Assembly (NCBI RefSeq): GCF_008180155.1
Contig: NZ_VSZS01000065.1
Coordinates: forward strand, 62,001-126,000
DNA length: 64,000 nt
Direction: 5' to 3'
Origin: Neoaquamicrobium microcysteis
Lineage (GTDB): Bacteria; Pseudomonadota; Alphaproteobacteria; Rhizobiales; Rhizobiaceae
Numbering within the stretch: position 1 is the first letter of the stretch; each line of letters begins with the position of its first letter. The notes beneath the pieces are model-generated. The model was not told the origin of the DNA and did not search any database. It saw only the letters and a list, made by a program, of their open reading frames with translations. Made by a program: the position numbers and the translations under genes. Of this stretch, positions 26,380 through 34,723 are shown piece by piece.

Positions 26380-27674
26380 TGTTTGATCCCTTCACCATCT
26401 CGCTCATCGCCATCTGTGCGCTCGCCATTCTCGGCCTGCCGATCAGCCACGCGATGATCGCTTCTTCGATCCTCTATCTGTGGCTGGCCGGTCTCGACAT
26501 GGGCACGGCGGCCGAACAGATCCTCAACGGCCTCTATTCGGGCTACCTCCTGCTGGCCGTGCCGATGTTCATCCTCGCTGCCGAGATCATGAACGCCGGC
26601 ACCATGACGCAGCGGCTCCTGCATTTCTGCAATGCCGTCGTCGGGCGCTTCCGGGGCGGTCTTGCCCAGGTCAACGTGCTTCAGTCGCTCATCTTCGCGG
26701 GCATGTCGGGTTCGGCGATCGCCGATGCCGCCGGCACCGGCCGCATGATGCAGAAGCTGATGACGGCCGACAACAAGTATCCGGCCAGCTACGCCGCAGC
26801 CCTCACGGCGGCCACCGCCGTCATCGCGCCCATCATCCCGCCATCCATTCCCCTCGTCATCTATGCGCTGGTGTCGGACGCCTCCATCGGCTTCCTGTTC
26901 ATCGCCGGCATCCTGCCCGGCGTGCTTCTTGCCGTGGGGCTGATGACGGTCGTGGCGGTGGATGCGCGGCGCAAGAACTTCCCGGTCGAGGAACCCGTGC
27001 CGCTGCGCCAGCTGCCCGGCCTCACGCTGCGCGCGCTCCCCGCGCTGATGCTCCCGGTCGTGCTTCTGGTCGGTATCCGAGGCGGCGTGATGACGCCCAC
27101 GGAGGCCGCCGGCGTCGCGGCCGGCTACGCGCTGTTCATTTCGGTCTTCATCTACAGGAGCGTGACGCTCTCGCAGTTCTACACCGCTCTGCTCAACAGC
27201 GGCCGCACGACCGCCTCGATCGGCCTGCTGCTCGCCGGCGCGATGGTCTTCAACTACGTCGTCACGGTCGAGAACATCCCCAACACGCTGTCGGCGCTGC
27301 TGCTGTCGTGGGAGCTGACGCCGCTTCAGTTCATCATCATCGTCAACATACTGCTGTTGCTGCTGGGCTGCGTGCTGGAGGGAACCACGATCCTGCTGGT
27401 CATCGTGCCGGTGCTCATTCCCACGGCCAAGGCGCTTGGCATTGACATGGTGCATTTCGGTGTGATGGCGGTGCTCAACATCATGCTGGGGCTGATAACG
27501 CCGCCCTACGGCCTTCTGCTCTTCATCATGACCCGCATTGCAGAGGTTCCCTTGCGCGCCATCGTTCGCGACGTGATGCCGTTCCTGTTCGTCATGTTCG
27601 CCGTGCTGGCCGTCGTCGCACTTCTGCCCGACGTGGTGCTTTTCGTGCCGCGCATGTTCGGCTATGGGGGCTGA
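26379..27674 (+). CDS. TRAP transporter large permease, DctM family
   Basis: A 431-residue, roughly 12-helix sodium-driven permease subunit. Family landmarks are visible: LAVPMFILAAEIMNAG, AGMSGSAIADAAGTG, TAATAVIAPIIPPSIPLVIY and NIMLGLITPPYGLLLF. It is translationally coupled to dctQ and lies 6 bp before the dehydroquinase gene, so uptake and catabolism are one operon. Confidence 0.95.
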   Translation: MFDPFTISLIAICALAILGLPISHAMIASSILYLWLAGLDMGTAAEQILNGLYSGYLLLAVPMFILAAEIMNAGTMTQRLLHFCNAVVGRFRGGLAQVNVLQSLIFAGMSGSAIADAAGTGRMMQKLMTADNKYPASYAAALTAATAVIAPIIPPSIPLVIYALVSDASIGFLFIAGILPGVLLAVGLMTVVAVDARRKNFPVEEPVPLRQLPGLTLRALPALMLPVVLLVGIRGGVMTPTEAAGVAAGYALFISVFIYRSVTLSQFYTALLNSGRTTASIGLLLAGAMVFNYVVTVENIPNTLSALLLSWELTPLQFIIIVNILLLLLGCVLEGTTILLVIVPVLIPTAKALGIDMVHFGVMAVLNIMLGLITPPYGLLLFIMTRIAEVPLRAIVRDVMPFLFVMFAVLAVVALLPDVVLFVPRMFGYGG

Positions 27675-27680
27675 GGACCC

Positions 27681-28115
27681 ATGAAACCGATCTTCATCCT
27701 CAACGGCCCGAACCTCAACCGCCTCGGCAAGCGCGAGCCGCACATCTACGGCACGACCACGCTGGCCGAGGTGGAGGCAATCTGCCGCGAGGCGGCGGGC
27801 GACCGTGCGCTGCGGTTCCACCAGACCAATGCCGAGCATCAACTGATAGACTGGGTGCACGAGGCGATCGACGATGGCGCGGGCATCCTCATCAACCCGG
27901 CTGGGCTGACCTTCCGGTCCATCCCGCTGCTCGACGCGCTCAAGATGTTCCCCGGTCCCATCGTCGAGTTCCACATCTCCAACATCCACCGCCGCGAGGA
28001 GCTCTATCATCACTCGCTGATGTCGCGGGCGGCCACCGCCGTGATTGCCGGCCTCGGGGCGCGCGGATATGCGCATGGCGTGAGGGCCCTGATCGATCTT
28101 ATAGAGCAGCCATGA
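27681..28115 (+). CDS. aroQ: Type II 3-dehydroquinate dehydratase
   Basis: Interconverts 3-dehydroquinate and 3-dehydroshikimate. The 144-residue protein carries ILNGPNLNRLGKREP with the active-site tyrosine in HIYG, NAEHQLIDWVHEA, INPAGLTFRS and the HISNIHRREELYHHS loop. In this operon it is the catabolic copy, joining the dehydrogenase product from quinate to the downstream dehydratase. The stop overlaps the next start. Confidence 0.95.
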   Translation: MKPIFILNGPNLNRLGKREPHIYGTTTLAEVEAICREAAGDRALRFHQTNAEHQLIDWVHEAIDDGAGILINPAGLTFRSIPLLDALKMFPGPIVEFHISNIHRREELYHHSLMSRAATAVIAGLGARGYAHGVRALIDLIEQP

Positions 28116-30007
28116 CCTCTATGAAGACCTCGATTGCCACCGTATCGATCAGCGGCGACCTGCGCGAGAAGCTTGCGGCGATCGCTGCCGCCGGTTTCGA
28201 CGGGGTAGAAATATTCGAGAACGACTTCCTCGCCTTCGACGGCACGCCCGCGGAAGTGGGGCGCATGGTGCGCGACCACGGGCTGGAGATCACGCTTTTC
28301 CAGCCGTTCCGCGACTTCGAGGGCATGCCTGAGCCGCACCGCGCCCGCGCGTTTGACCGCGCCGAGCGCAAGTTCGACCTGATGGCCGAGCTCGGCACCG
28401 ATCTGATGCTGATCTGCTCCAATGTCTCGCCGGTCTCGCTGGGCGGCATCGACCGCGCGGCTGCCGATTTTCGTGAGCTTGGCGAGCGTGCGGCTAGCCG
28501 GGGCCTGCGTGTCGGCTACGAGGCGCTGGCATGGGGCAGGCACATCAGCGACCATCGCGACGCCTGGGAGGTGGTGCGCCGCGCCGACCATCCCAACATC
28601 GGGCTGATCCTCGATTCCTTCCACACGCTGGCTCGCAAAATCGATCCGGATACGATCCGCTCGATCCCGGGCGATCGCATCTTCATCGTCCAGCTTGCCG
28701 ATGCGCCGCGCATCGACATGGATTTGCTCTACTGGAGCAGGCACCTCCGCAACATGCCAGGCGAGGGCGACCTGCCGGTGACGGATTTCATGCGCGCGGT
28801 GGCCGCCACCGGCTACGATGGCCCGCTGTCGCTGGAAATCTTCAACGACCAGTTCCGCGGCGGTTCCCCAAAGTCCATCTCGGTCGACGGCCGGCGATCG
28901 CTCATCCACCTGATGGACCAGGTCGCCCGCGCCGAACCCGACATAGCGATAGAGGTTCCGGCCATGCCGGACCGCATCGTGACCAGCGGCGTCGAGTTCG
29001 TGGAGTTTGCGGCCGACGAGGCCGAAGCCGAGGAGCTGGGCCAGCTTCTGTCGGCTATGGGCTTCTCGCTGGCCGCCACGCATCGCACCAAGGACGTCGT
29101 GCTCTACAGGCAGGGCGGTATCAACATCGTCGTCAACACGGAGAAGGAGGGGTTTGCCCATTCCTCCTACCTGATCCACGGCGCGTCGGCCTACGCGATC
29201 GGGCTCAGGGTCGAGGATGCAGCCGCTACCGTCGCGCGCGCCCGCGCGCTCGGCGCCGAGACGTTCGAGCAGCGCCACGGGCCTGGCGAACTGGCTATCC
29301 CCGCCATCCGCGGCGTCGGTGGCGGCGTGATCTATTTCATCGACGGCAAGAGCGAGCTTTCGCGTGTCTGGGAGATAGAGTTCGAGCCTACCGGCGCGGC
29401 CATGCAGGATGCGGGGCTCACGCGCGTGGACCATGTCGCCCAGACGATGAACTACGAAGAGATGCTTACATGGCTGCTCTTCTACACATCGATTTTCCGC
29501 ACCCGTAAGTCGCCTATGGTCGACGTGGTCGATCCCGCCGGCCTCGTGCGCAGCCAGGTGATCGAGAGCGACGACGGCGCGCTGCGTCTGACCCTGAACG
29601 GGGCCGAGAACCGCAAGACGCTGGCCGGACACTTCATCGCCGAGAGCTTCGGCTCCTCCGTGCAGCATCTGGCATTCGCCTGCCATGACATCTTCGCGAC
29701 GGCCGACAGGCTGACAGCCCTCGGCTTCCAGCCGCTCGAAATCAGCCGCAACTACTACGACGATCTCGAAGCGCGCTTTGGCCTCGATCCCGAGCTGACC
29801 GACCGGCTGCGCGAAGCCAACATCCTCTACGATCGCGATGGCGACGGTGAGTATTTCCAGATGTATGGCCGCAACTTCGGCGAAGGCTTCTTCTTCGAGA
29901 TCGTCGAACGCAGGGCCGGCTACAGAGGCTACGGCGCCCCCAACGCGCAATTCCGCATCGCCGCCCAGAAGCGCACCATCAGGCCCAGCGGCATGCCGCG
30001 GGCCTGA
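28112..30007 (+). CDS. quiC: 3-dehydroshikimate dehydratase, fused TIM-barrel and HPPD-like protein
   Basis: A 631-residue two-part protein. Residues 1 to about 290 form a sugar-phosphate isomerase-type TIM barrel (GYEALAWGRHISDHRDAWEVV, GLILDSFHTLAR, DRIFIVQLADAPRID) with metal ligands typical of AsbF/QuiC dehydratases. Residues from about 295 form two glyoxalase-type modules like 4-hydroxyphenylpyruvate dioxygenase. Family members of this fused type turn 3-dehydroshikimate into protocatechuate. The ATG at 28112 overlaps aroQ; an in-frame ATG at 28121 is an alternative. Confidence 0.88.
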   Translation: MTSMKTSIATVSISGDLREKLAAIAAAGFDGVEIFENDFLAFDGTPAEVGRMVRDHGLEITLFQPFRDFEGMPEPHRARAFDRAERKFDLMAELGTDLMLICSNVSPVSLGGIDRAAADFRELGERAASRGLRVGYEALAWGRHISDHRDAWEVVRRADHPNIGLILDSFHTLARKIDPDTIRSIPGDRIFIVQLADAPRIDMDLLYWSRHLRNMPGEGDLPVTDFMRAVAATGYDGPLSLEIFNDQFRGGSPKSISVDGRRSLIHLMDQVARAEPDIAIEVPAMPDRIVTSGVEFVEFAADEAEAEELGQLLSAMGFSLAATHRTKDVVLYRQGGINIVVNTEKEGFAHSSYLIHGASAYAIGLRVEDAAATVARARALGAETFEQRHGPGELAIPAIRGVGGGVIYFIDGKSELSRVWEIEFEPTGAAMQDAGLTRVDHVAQTMNYEEMLTWLLFYTSIFRTRKSPMVDVVDPAGLVRSQVIESDDGALRLTLNGAENRKTLAGHFIAESFGSSVQHLAFACHDIFATADRLTALGFQPLEISRNYYDDLEARFGLDPELTDRLREANILYDRDGDGEYFQMYGRNFGEGFFFEIVERRAGYRGYGAPNAQFRIAAQKRTIRPSGMPRA

Positions 30008-30052
30008 TTTCAAGTGTGCAGCCGGAAGGCCGCACAAGCAGCGAGAAAGCTG

Positions 30053-30343
30053 TCAGCGGGTCGGCACGAGTGGAATAACCATGGGGCCGCTTCCGTCGGG
30101 ATGACCTTCAACCGTCGGCTCGGCCGCATCCGACCAATCCTCCACGCTGGAAGCTGATCCAGCGTCAAGAACTGCTGCCGCAGCATCGAGCTTCTCGTCA
30201 TCCACGGTAGCCGTCACCACGGTGCTCCCGTCATCCATCTCGTCCACGCTCACATTTGCTTCTTCAATGTCGGCATCTGCCAGCGCATCGACCGCCGTCT
30301 GCGCCAGCTCCGCAGACGGGAATGTGGCAGTGATCTTCTTCAT
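30053..30343 (-). CDS. Small acidic protein of unknown function
   Basis: A 96-residue protein (ATG 30343 after GGGAGA). The first 60 residues, MKKITATFPSAELAQTAVDA on to VTATVDDEKLDAAAAVLDAG, look like a small ferredoxin-like alpha/beta domain of the general-stress YflT kind. The C-terminal third is acidic and proline/glycine rich and probably flexible. It converges with the dehydratase gene. Function unknown. Confidence 0.7.
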   Translation of the reverse strand: MKKITATFPSAELAQTAVDALADADIEEANVSVDEMDDGSTVVTATVDDEKLDAAAAVLDAGSASSVEDWSDAAEPTVEGHPDGSGPMVIPLVPTR

Positions 30344-30945
30344 GGCAGTTCTCCCGGTTATCGATATCAACAGCAGCCGGCGACGCAGGTTCCCGTCGAT
30401 ACGAGAAAACGCGTTGCCATTGGCTCTGTCCGGCACGCTGGAAAGACTGCTTGAAGTTCACTACCGCGACGGCCGCAGATTTAGGCTGTCAGGCCCGCCT
30501 GCCGCTGAACGAGCTTAACCGCGATACCGAGACGGGGCAGGGGTGACGAACCCCTTGCAATGGAGCTGCCCGTGACGCAGTGATGATGGCCATGACCGGT
30601 TGCGGCGAGGCAACGACGCCCACGCACCGATATGTCCCGCCTGGCATATGGGAGCCCGAATACGGCACCCGACGCATCATCGAGCTCAAGACAAACCGAG
30701 ACCCGGTTCGACGCATACCCCCAGGGCGAGGCTCGGCCATGGGAGGCTGCCAATGGCAAGCCGAGCCTCCAACCCCGCTGACCCCCTCGTCAGCAATCAG
30801 AGGCTCCCACTCCCGGTTGAGTCGCACAATCGGCTTTCGCGTCGATCAACAGCTTCCTGTCATAGGAAGCGGCAATGTTCGCGCGCAAATCTGCATCTCT
30901 GCGAGACGCGTATTTGAAGGATTGGGGAAAGGATAGCACCAAGTG
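30344..30945. other. Non-coding stretch left of the integrated element
   Basis: About 600 bp without a gene I can support. Reading frames exist on both strands but lack ribosome sites and family resemblance. One stem (GAGGCTCGG 30728-30736 with CCGAGCCTC 30761-30769) and a short hairpin CTTCCT/AGGAAG near 30852 suggest a structured RNA or relics of older insertions next to the tRNA-Glu integration hot spot. Confidence 0.4.
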
Positions 30946-31000
30946 CTTGAAATTTCTGGCACGCCCAACGGGAATCGAACCCGTGTTTCCGCCGTGAAAG
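30946..31000. repeat. attL: 55-bp direct repeat, 3' part of tRNA-Glu
   Basis: Fifty-five bases identical to 43965-44019. They cover the 3' part of tRNA-Glu from the anticodon loop through CCA plus about 11 bp beyond (on the minus strand). The sequences diverge immediately on both sides. This is the left attachment site of the 13-kb element. Confidence 0.95.
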
Positions 31001-31108
31001 AGATGTATGTACGTCCATAAGAGTCCACCAAAGTTCAGTATAACCAATTGAAACGAAAGCGCTTTTCAACCGGCTATCCATCGGCTAACATTGGCGTCCA
31101 CACCCGTT

Positions 31109-31135
31109 GGTTGGACAAAAGTTGGACAAAAATGG
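31109..31135 (+). repeat. Left copy of a 27-bp arm-type repeat
   Basis: Two tandem TTGGACAAAA units, identical over 27 bp to 43920-43946 and in the same direction. It lies 108 bp inside attL and overlaps the start codon of the integrase gene, so integrase binding could also control its own expression. Confidence 0.8.
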
Positions 31136-32424
31136 CTAGGCGTTTTCGTGATTCCGGACTGGAAAGTAGAGCCGCTAGGACGAAGCTTGCAGTTCAGGCA
31201 AAGCCCTACTATCGAGCCATCGGCCCCGGCCTGAACATCGGCTACCGGAAAAACAAGAAGGGCGGCAAGTGGGTCGCCCGGTTCTACGTCGGCGACAAGG
31301 AATATCGTCTTGAAGCGGTAGCCGATGCAGACGACATGCTGGACGCGGATGGCGAAAACATTCTGGACTTCTGGCAGGCACAGGACCGAGCCCGGCAAAT
31401 GCAGGCCGACCTATCAGGCGAAACAGTCAAAGTCGCGAAGCGCATCACCGTTAAAGAGGCCGTGGACGATTACATCGAATGGATGGAAGGTAATCGGAAG
31501 TCGGCACAGGATGCACGCTATCGAGCCGACGCCTTGATCCTTCCCGCGCTCGGCGACAAGCTGGTGGACAAGCTGACCGCGAAAGAAATCCGCTCGTGGC
31601 TGCGAAAGGTGGCAGAAACCCCGCCAAGGGTCCGGTCAAAGAAGGGGGCTCAACCGAAATTCCGTGAATTGGATGATAGCCCTGAAGCTATCAGGCGGCG
31701 CAAGGCCTCGGCAAACCGAACCCTAACGGTGCTGAAAGCAGCTTTGAACCGCGCGTGGCGGGACGGCAGCACGCCCAGCGATTCCCAGTGGCGACGTGTT
31801 GAACCCTATCAGTCGGTTGACGCTGCCCGCGCTCGGTATCTCACGGTCGCCGAAGCCCAACGCCTCGTAAATGCTAGCGACCACGCCTTCCGGCTATTGG
31901 TGCAGGGTGCACTTCAGACCGGCGCGCGCTACGGCGAGCTAGCCGCGTTGACAGTTGCAGACTTTAATCCCGACGTCGGCACCGTAACGATACGCGAGAG
32001 CAAGGCGGGTAAGGCTCGTCACGTTGTCCTGACTGACGAGGGAAGGGACTACTTTTTGAGTGCCACGGCCGGCAGGGCAGGGGACGAACTCATGTTCCCC
32101 AACCATGCTGGAGAACCATGGCAGAAGTCCCAGCAAGCTCGTCCGATGATCGAAGCTTGCGAGCGTGCGAAGATCAAACCGGCCATCGGCTTCCACGGGC
32201 TCCGTCATACATGGGCGTCGCTGGCGGTCATGAATGGCGTTCCATTGATGGTTGTCGCTCGAAACCTTGGACACGCCGATACGCGAATGGTGGAAAAGCA
32301 CTACGGCCACCTTGCGCCCTCGTTCATCGCAGATGCCATCCGTGCCGGCGCGCCTCGTTTCGGCAATGCCGAACCATCCAACGTTGAAGCGCTGGATCGT
32401 TGGCGCGACGCGGCGGTCTCCTGA
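31132..32424 (+). CDS. int: Tyrosine recombinase integrase
   Basis: Catalyses integration and excision at tRNA-Glu. The 430-residue protein has an N-terminal arm-binding part, a core-binding SAM-like domain (ITVKEAVDDYIEWMEGNRKS) and the catalytic domain with all expected residues: R266 (TGARYGEL), H355 and R358 (HGLRHTW), H381 (LGHAD) and the nucleophile Y391 (HYGHL). ATG 31132 is chosen; the upstream frame would begin at a TTG and read through the repeat. No clear ribosome site precedes it, since the arm-type repeat occupies that place. Confidence 0.95.
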   Translation: MARRFRDSGLESRAARTKLAVQAKPYYRAIGPGLNIGYRKNKKGGKWVARFYVGDKEYRLEAVADADDMLDADGENILDFWQAQDRARQMQADLSGETVKVAKRITVKEAVDDYIEWMEGNRKSAQDARYRADALILPALGDKLVDKLTAKEIRSWLRKVAETPPRVRSKKGAQPKFRELDDSPEAIRRRKASANRTLTVLKAALNRAWRDGSTPSDSQWRRVEPYQSVDAARARYLTVAEAQRLVNASDHAFRLLVQGALQTGARYGELAALTVADFNPDVGTVTIRESKAGKARHVVLTDEGRDYFLSATAGRAGDELMFPNHAGEPWQKSQQARPMIEACERAKIKPAIGFHGLRHTWASLAVMNGVPLMVVARNLGHADTRMVEKHYGHLAPSFIADAIRAGAPRFGNAEPSNVEALDRWRDAAVS

Positions 32425-32551
32425 CAACACGCCCTTGAGTAACGGTCATCCCGGTCGTAAGTCGCATTGCGGGACGGCACGAAATTTGCTTGGCGCTGTC
32501 AAAACATAATGTGCGGAAACTCAAGGGAGACAGCAAGTAAGGAGTAGACCA

Positions 32552-33517
32552 GTGGCATTTCTCAACAAAGAAACCGTGAAGCGTCGTAAGCAGTTTGGGC
32601 GTACCGAAATGTTTCCGCCCGAAGGGGTTAGGGTCGGCGACCGTCTCCGGGAAGTCGGCGACGTAACCAGCCTTGCATCGTCTATGTCCGTGGTCGGACT
32701 GGAGAACCCTATAGCCGTTCGCATGGTGAAAGAGGGGGACAGCGGCTATTTCCAGCTTGTCGCCGGGGCGCGTCGTCTTGCGGCCGCCAAGTCGCTGGGG
32801 TGGGACGCCATCGAATGTCATGTGTATGTAAACATGACCGACGACGAGGCCGAAGCGCTGGAGATTGTCGAGAACCTAGAGCGACAGGACCTCACGGCGG
32901 CCGAACGCAAGAAGTGGGTTAAGGCCCTTGCGGCGGCATATGGGCGGATGGACGCGGCAGTATCGGGACAAGATGACCCGAAACTAAGTAGCCGTGGACG
33001 CAAAGGGGAGGGTCGCCCCAAGGGGGTCGGGGCCAAGGTCGCCGAAGCCACGGGTATGTCAAAACGTCAAATCAACCGCATCCTTGCGGAAGACAAGAAG
33101 CCGGCCAAGGACGATACACCGCCGACGTTGCCGGGCCACACGTCCAGCAAGAGCCGACCACCTGCTAACGAAGTGGAGGCCGCCGGACTGGTGACGGAAG
33201 GCAACACGGAAGAGGGCCACGAGGAAGGGACGGAAGCCCCGAACGTGACCCGGTTCGGCGAGGCGAAGCGAAAGCTCGAAGAGGCGAAGAGGGGATCGCC
33301 GCTGATTGCGCGCGCCGATCACCGGGATGCGCTGTTCACGGCGATGATGGATGCTTGCGATAAGGGCGGCGTCCCTCTCTCCACCAAGGTCGGGAAGACG
33401 TGCGCCGAAGCTGCGTTGCGGTATTTCGAAACTGTAATGCGTACACCGGCCACAGAGCCCGATCTTGCCGACATGGAGTCGGTCGCTGACGGCAAGTCGA
33501 CACAGACGGTGGGCTAG
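32552..33517 (+). CDS. ParB/RepB-like nuclease-domain protein
   Basis: A 321-residue protein with a ParB N-terminal domain (residues about 20-110): ASSMSVVGLENPIAVR, GARRLAAAKSLGWDAI and EALEIVENLERQDLTAAER. A helix-turn-helix follows (GMSKRQINRIL) and the C-terminus is charged and variable. No ParA partner is next to it, so it may act as a regulator or replication factor of the element rather than a partition protein. The GTG at 32552 has AAGGAG upstream. Confidence 0.83.
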   Translation: MAFLNKETVKRRKQFGRTEMFPPEGVRVGDRLREVGDVTSLASSMSVVGLENPIAVRMVKEGDSGYFQLVAGARRLAAAKSLGWDAIECHVYVNMTDDEAEALEIVENLERQDLTAAERKKWVKALAAAYGRMDAAVSGQDDPKLSSRGRKGEGRPKGVGAKVAEATGMSKRQINRILAEDKKPAKDDTPPTLPGHTSSKSRPPANEVEAAGLVTEGNTEEGHEEGTEAPNVTRFGEAKRKLEEAKRGSPLIARADHRDALFTAMMDACDKGGVPLSTKVGKTCAEAALRYFETVMRTPATEPDLADMESVADGKSTQTVG

Positions 33518-33524
33518 GCAAGCT

Positions 33525-34481
33525 ATGACCGATCATGCTGCAAAAGCCCTATGTTTCGCTGTCCCCGTGCCGCCGTCGTGGAGCATACCTGAGAGAATGA
33601 CGGGTGCGGTGCGGCGCGCTGTTGAGGCACTCTGCATGAACCCCAAGGCGACCCGTGACCATAGAGTCACGATCTTTAGGGCAATCAGTCGGTTGACCGT
33701 GCTAGGTGACCCGCTTGACGCCTACGTCCGCAGTGAAGAGCAAGGGCCGATAACGCTTGCCGTTGCCCTTGGAATCTCCAACTTCGTCGCTCGGCGCGAC
33801 GAAGAGGCGACAGTGAAGCGACTAGACCGAAGCGGTTTCCAGACCTCCAAGATCGCTCCCCGCATCGGGCGGTCTGACAGGACGGTTAGGCGGCGCAAGC
33901 ACCGCGATATCGCTTATAGCGGTTGGAACAGCGATGACGACCTGCGGGCGGCCGTAGTGTTCGCAACGAAGACCCGCGAGTACGCCTATGGGGGCGATTG
34001 GGACATCAAATCCCGAGTTCTGCTCTTCGACGCCGCGCGTTGGTTCGCGCTAAAGAAGCGCCCAATCTCCTTTGAGCTATGGTGGGCAATCGCCTGTGCG
34101 CTTGGCCTCGCGAGCGGCACCATGGATGGGACCGGAGGACAGCGCGGAAGATTCACGAATGATGCCGTCTTGGCATTGTGGTGCGTGCCGCAGCCTGCAA
34201 AGCTCGCAGCGGCGGCCTGCCTTGTTGTGCAGGATGAAATGTTGGGTGAACCGCGCCGGAGCAATCGCGAGCTTGCGAAGGAACTCGGCTTGCTGCCATC
34301 CGTCGTTGACCGTTTTGTCAAAACGGACACGTTCAAACAACATGTGGCGGCCCATAGACTGTACGCGTGTCAGAACGTTCGTCACGCTACCGATCCGAGT
34401 CGCCTCGTGAATATCGCCGGCAAGCTTGTACCTGCCTCGTCAGTCAGGAAGTCTGTCCGCTTTCCTACCCTTCCCGACTAG
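33525..34481 (+). CDS. Element protein with helix-turn-helix, unknown function
   Basis: A 318-residue soluble protein starting at ATG 33525, 7 bp after the ParB-like gene. A resolvase-like helix-turn-helix (FQTSKIAPRIGRSDRTVRRR) sits at about residues 105-125, and a second possible one near NRELAKELGLLPSVVDRF. The rest matches no family I know. Together with ParB and AlpA it probably belongs to the control region. Confidence 0.72.
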   Translation: MTDHAAKALCFAVPVPPSWSIPERMTGAVRRAVEALCMNPKATRDHRVTIFRAISRLTVLGDPLDAYVRSEEQGPITLAVALGISNFVARRDEEATVKRLDRSGFQTSKIAPRIGRSDRTVRRRKHRDIAYSGWNSDDDLRAAVVFATKTREYAYGGDWDIKSRVLLFDAARWFALKKRPISFELWWAIACALGLASGTMDGTGGQRGRFTNDAVLALWCVPQPAKLAAAACLVVQDEMLGEPRRSNRELAKELGLLPSVVDRFVKTDTFKQHVAAHRLYACQNVRHATDPSRLVNIAGKLVPASSVRKSVRFPTLPD

Positions 34482-34492
34482 GGGGAGGGATT

Positions 34493-34517
34493 ATCTCCGC
34501 ATCGACATTGCGGAGAT
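34493..34517 (+). promoter_or_regulatory. Inverted repeat over the alpA ribosome site
   Basis: ATCTCCGCA (34493-34501) and TGCGGAGAT (34509-34517) form a perfect 9-bp stem with a 7-base loop. The right arm includes the GGAG that serves the GTG at 34523. It could hide that site in RNA or be an operator in DNA. Confidence 0.55.
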
Positions 34518-34522
34518 TTGAA

Positions 34523-34723
34523 GTGACCGAACACCAGACCCTCTTGCGTCTCGCTGACGTTCTTGCCCGCACCGGGCTGAAGCGTAGCACCCTCTACAAC
34601 CTGATAGCACGCGGCGACTTCCCGCGTCCCATCCGGCCGCAAGGGCTACGCGTGGCGCTTTTCTCGTCGGTCGCAGTCTCCGAATGGATCGAGTCCCAAC
34701 TGTCCAACGGAGAAACGAAATGA
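34523..34723 (+). CDS. alpA: AlpA-family transcriptional regulator
   Basis: A 66-residue MerR-like winged helix protein of the AlpA family: LLRLADVLARTGLKRSTLYN then FPRPIRPQG and SVAVSEWIESQL. In P4-like elements such proteins control integrase and excision. GTG start at 34523 behind GGAG; its stop overlaps the next start (ATGA). Confidence 0.88.
   Translation: MTEHQTLLRLADVLARTGLKRSTLYNLIARGDFPRPIRPQGLRVALFSSVAVSEWIESQLSNGETK

Noticed and set aside
26298-28076. A 592-codon minus-strand frame across dctM and aroQ
   Set aside because: Low-complexity, His/Asp/Arg-rich antisense reading of membrane protein genes; no ribosome site or family.
28010-30037. A 675-codon minus-strand frame over the dehydroshikimate dehydratase
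   Set aside because: Shadow of a well-supported gene; common in GC-rich DNA.
30580-30936. Plus- and minus-strand frames left of attL
   Set aside because: No ribosome site, odd composition, both strands equally open; treated as non-coding.
30790-31047. Minus-strand frame over attL with peptide text such as GSIPVGRA
   Set aside because: Translation of a tRNA fragment, a well-known artefact.
31048-31131. 28 extra N-terminal codons for the integrase
   Set aside because: Begin with TTG without a ribosome site and read through the arm-type repeat; the ATG at 31132 starts the basic arm-binding part.
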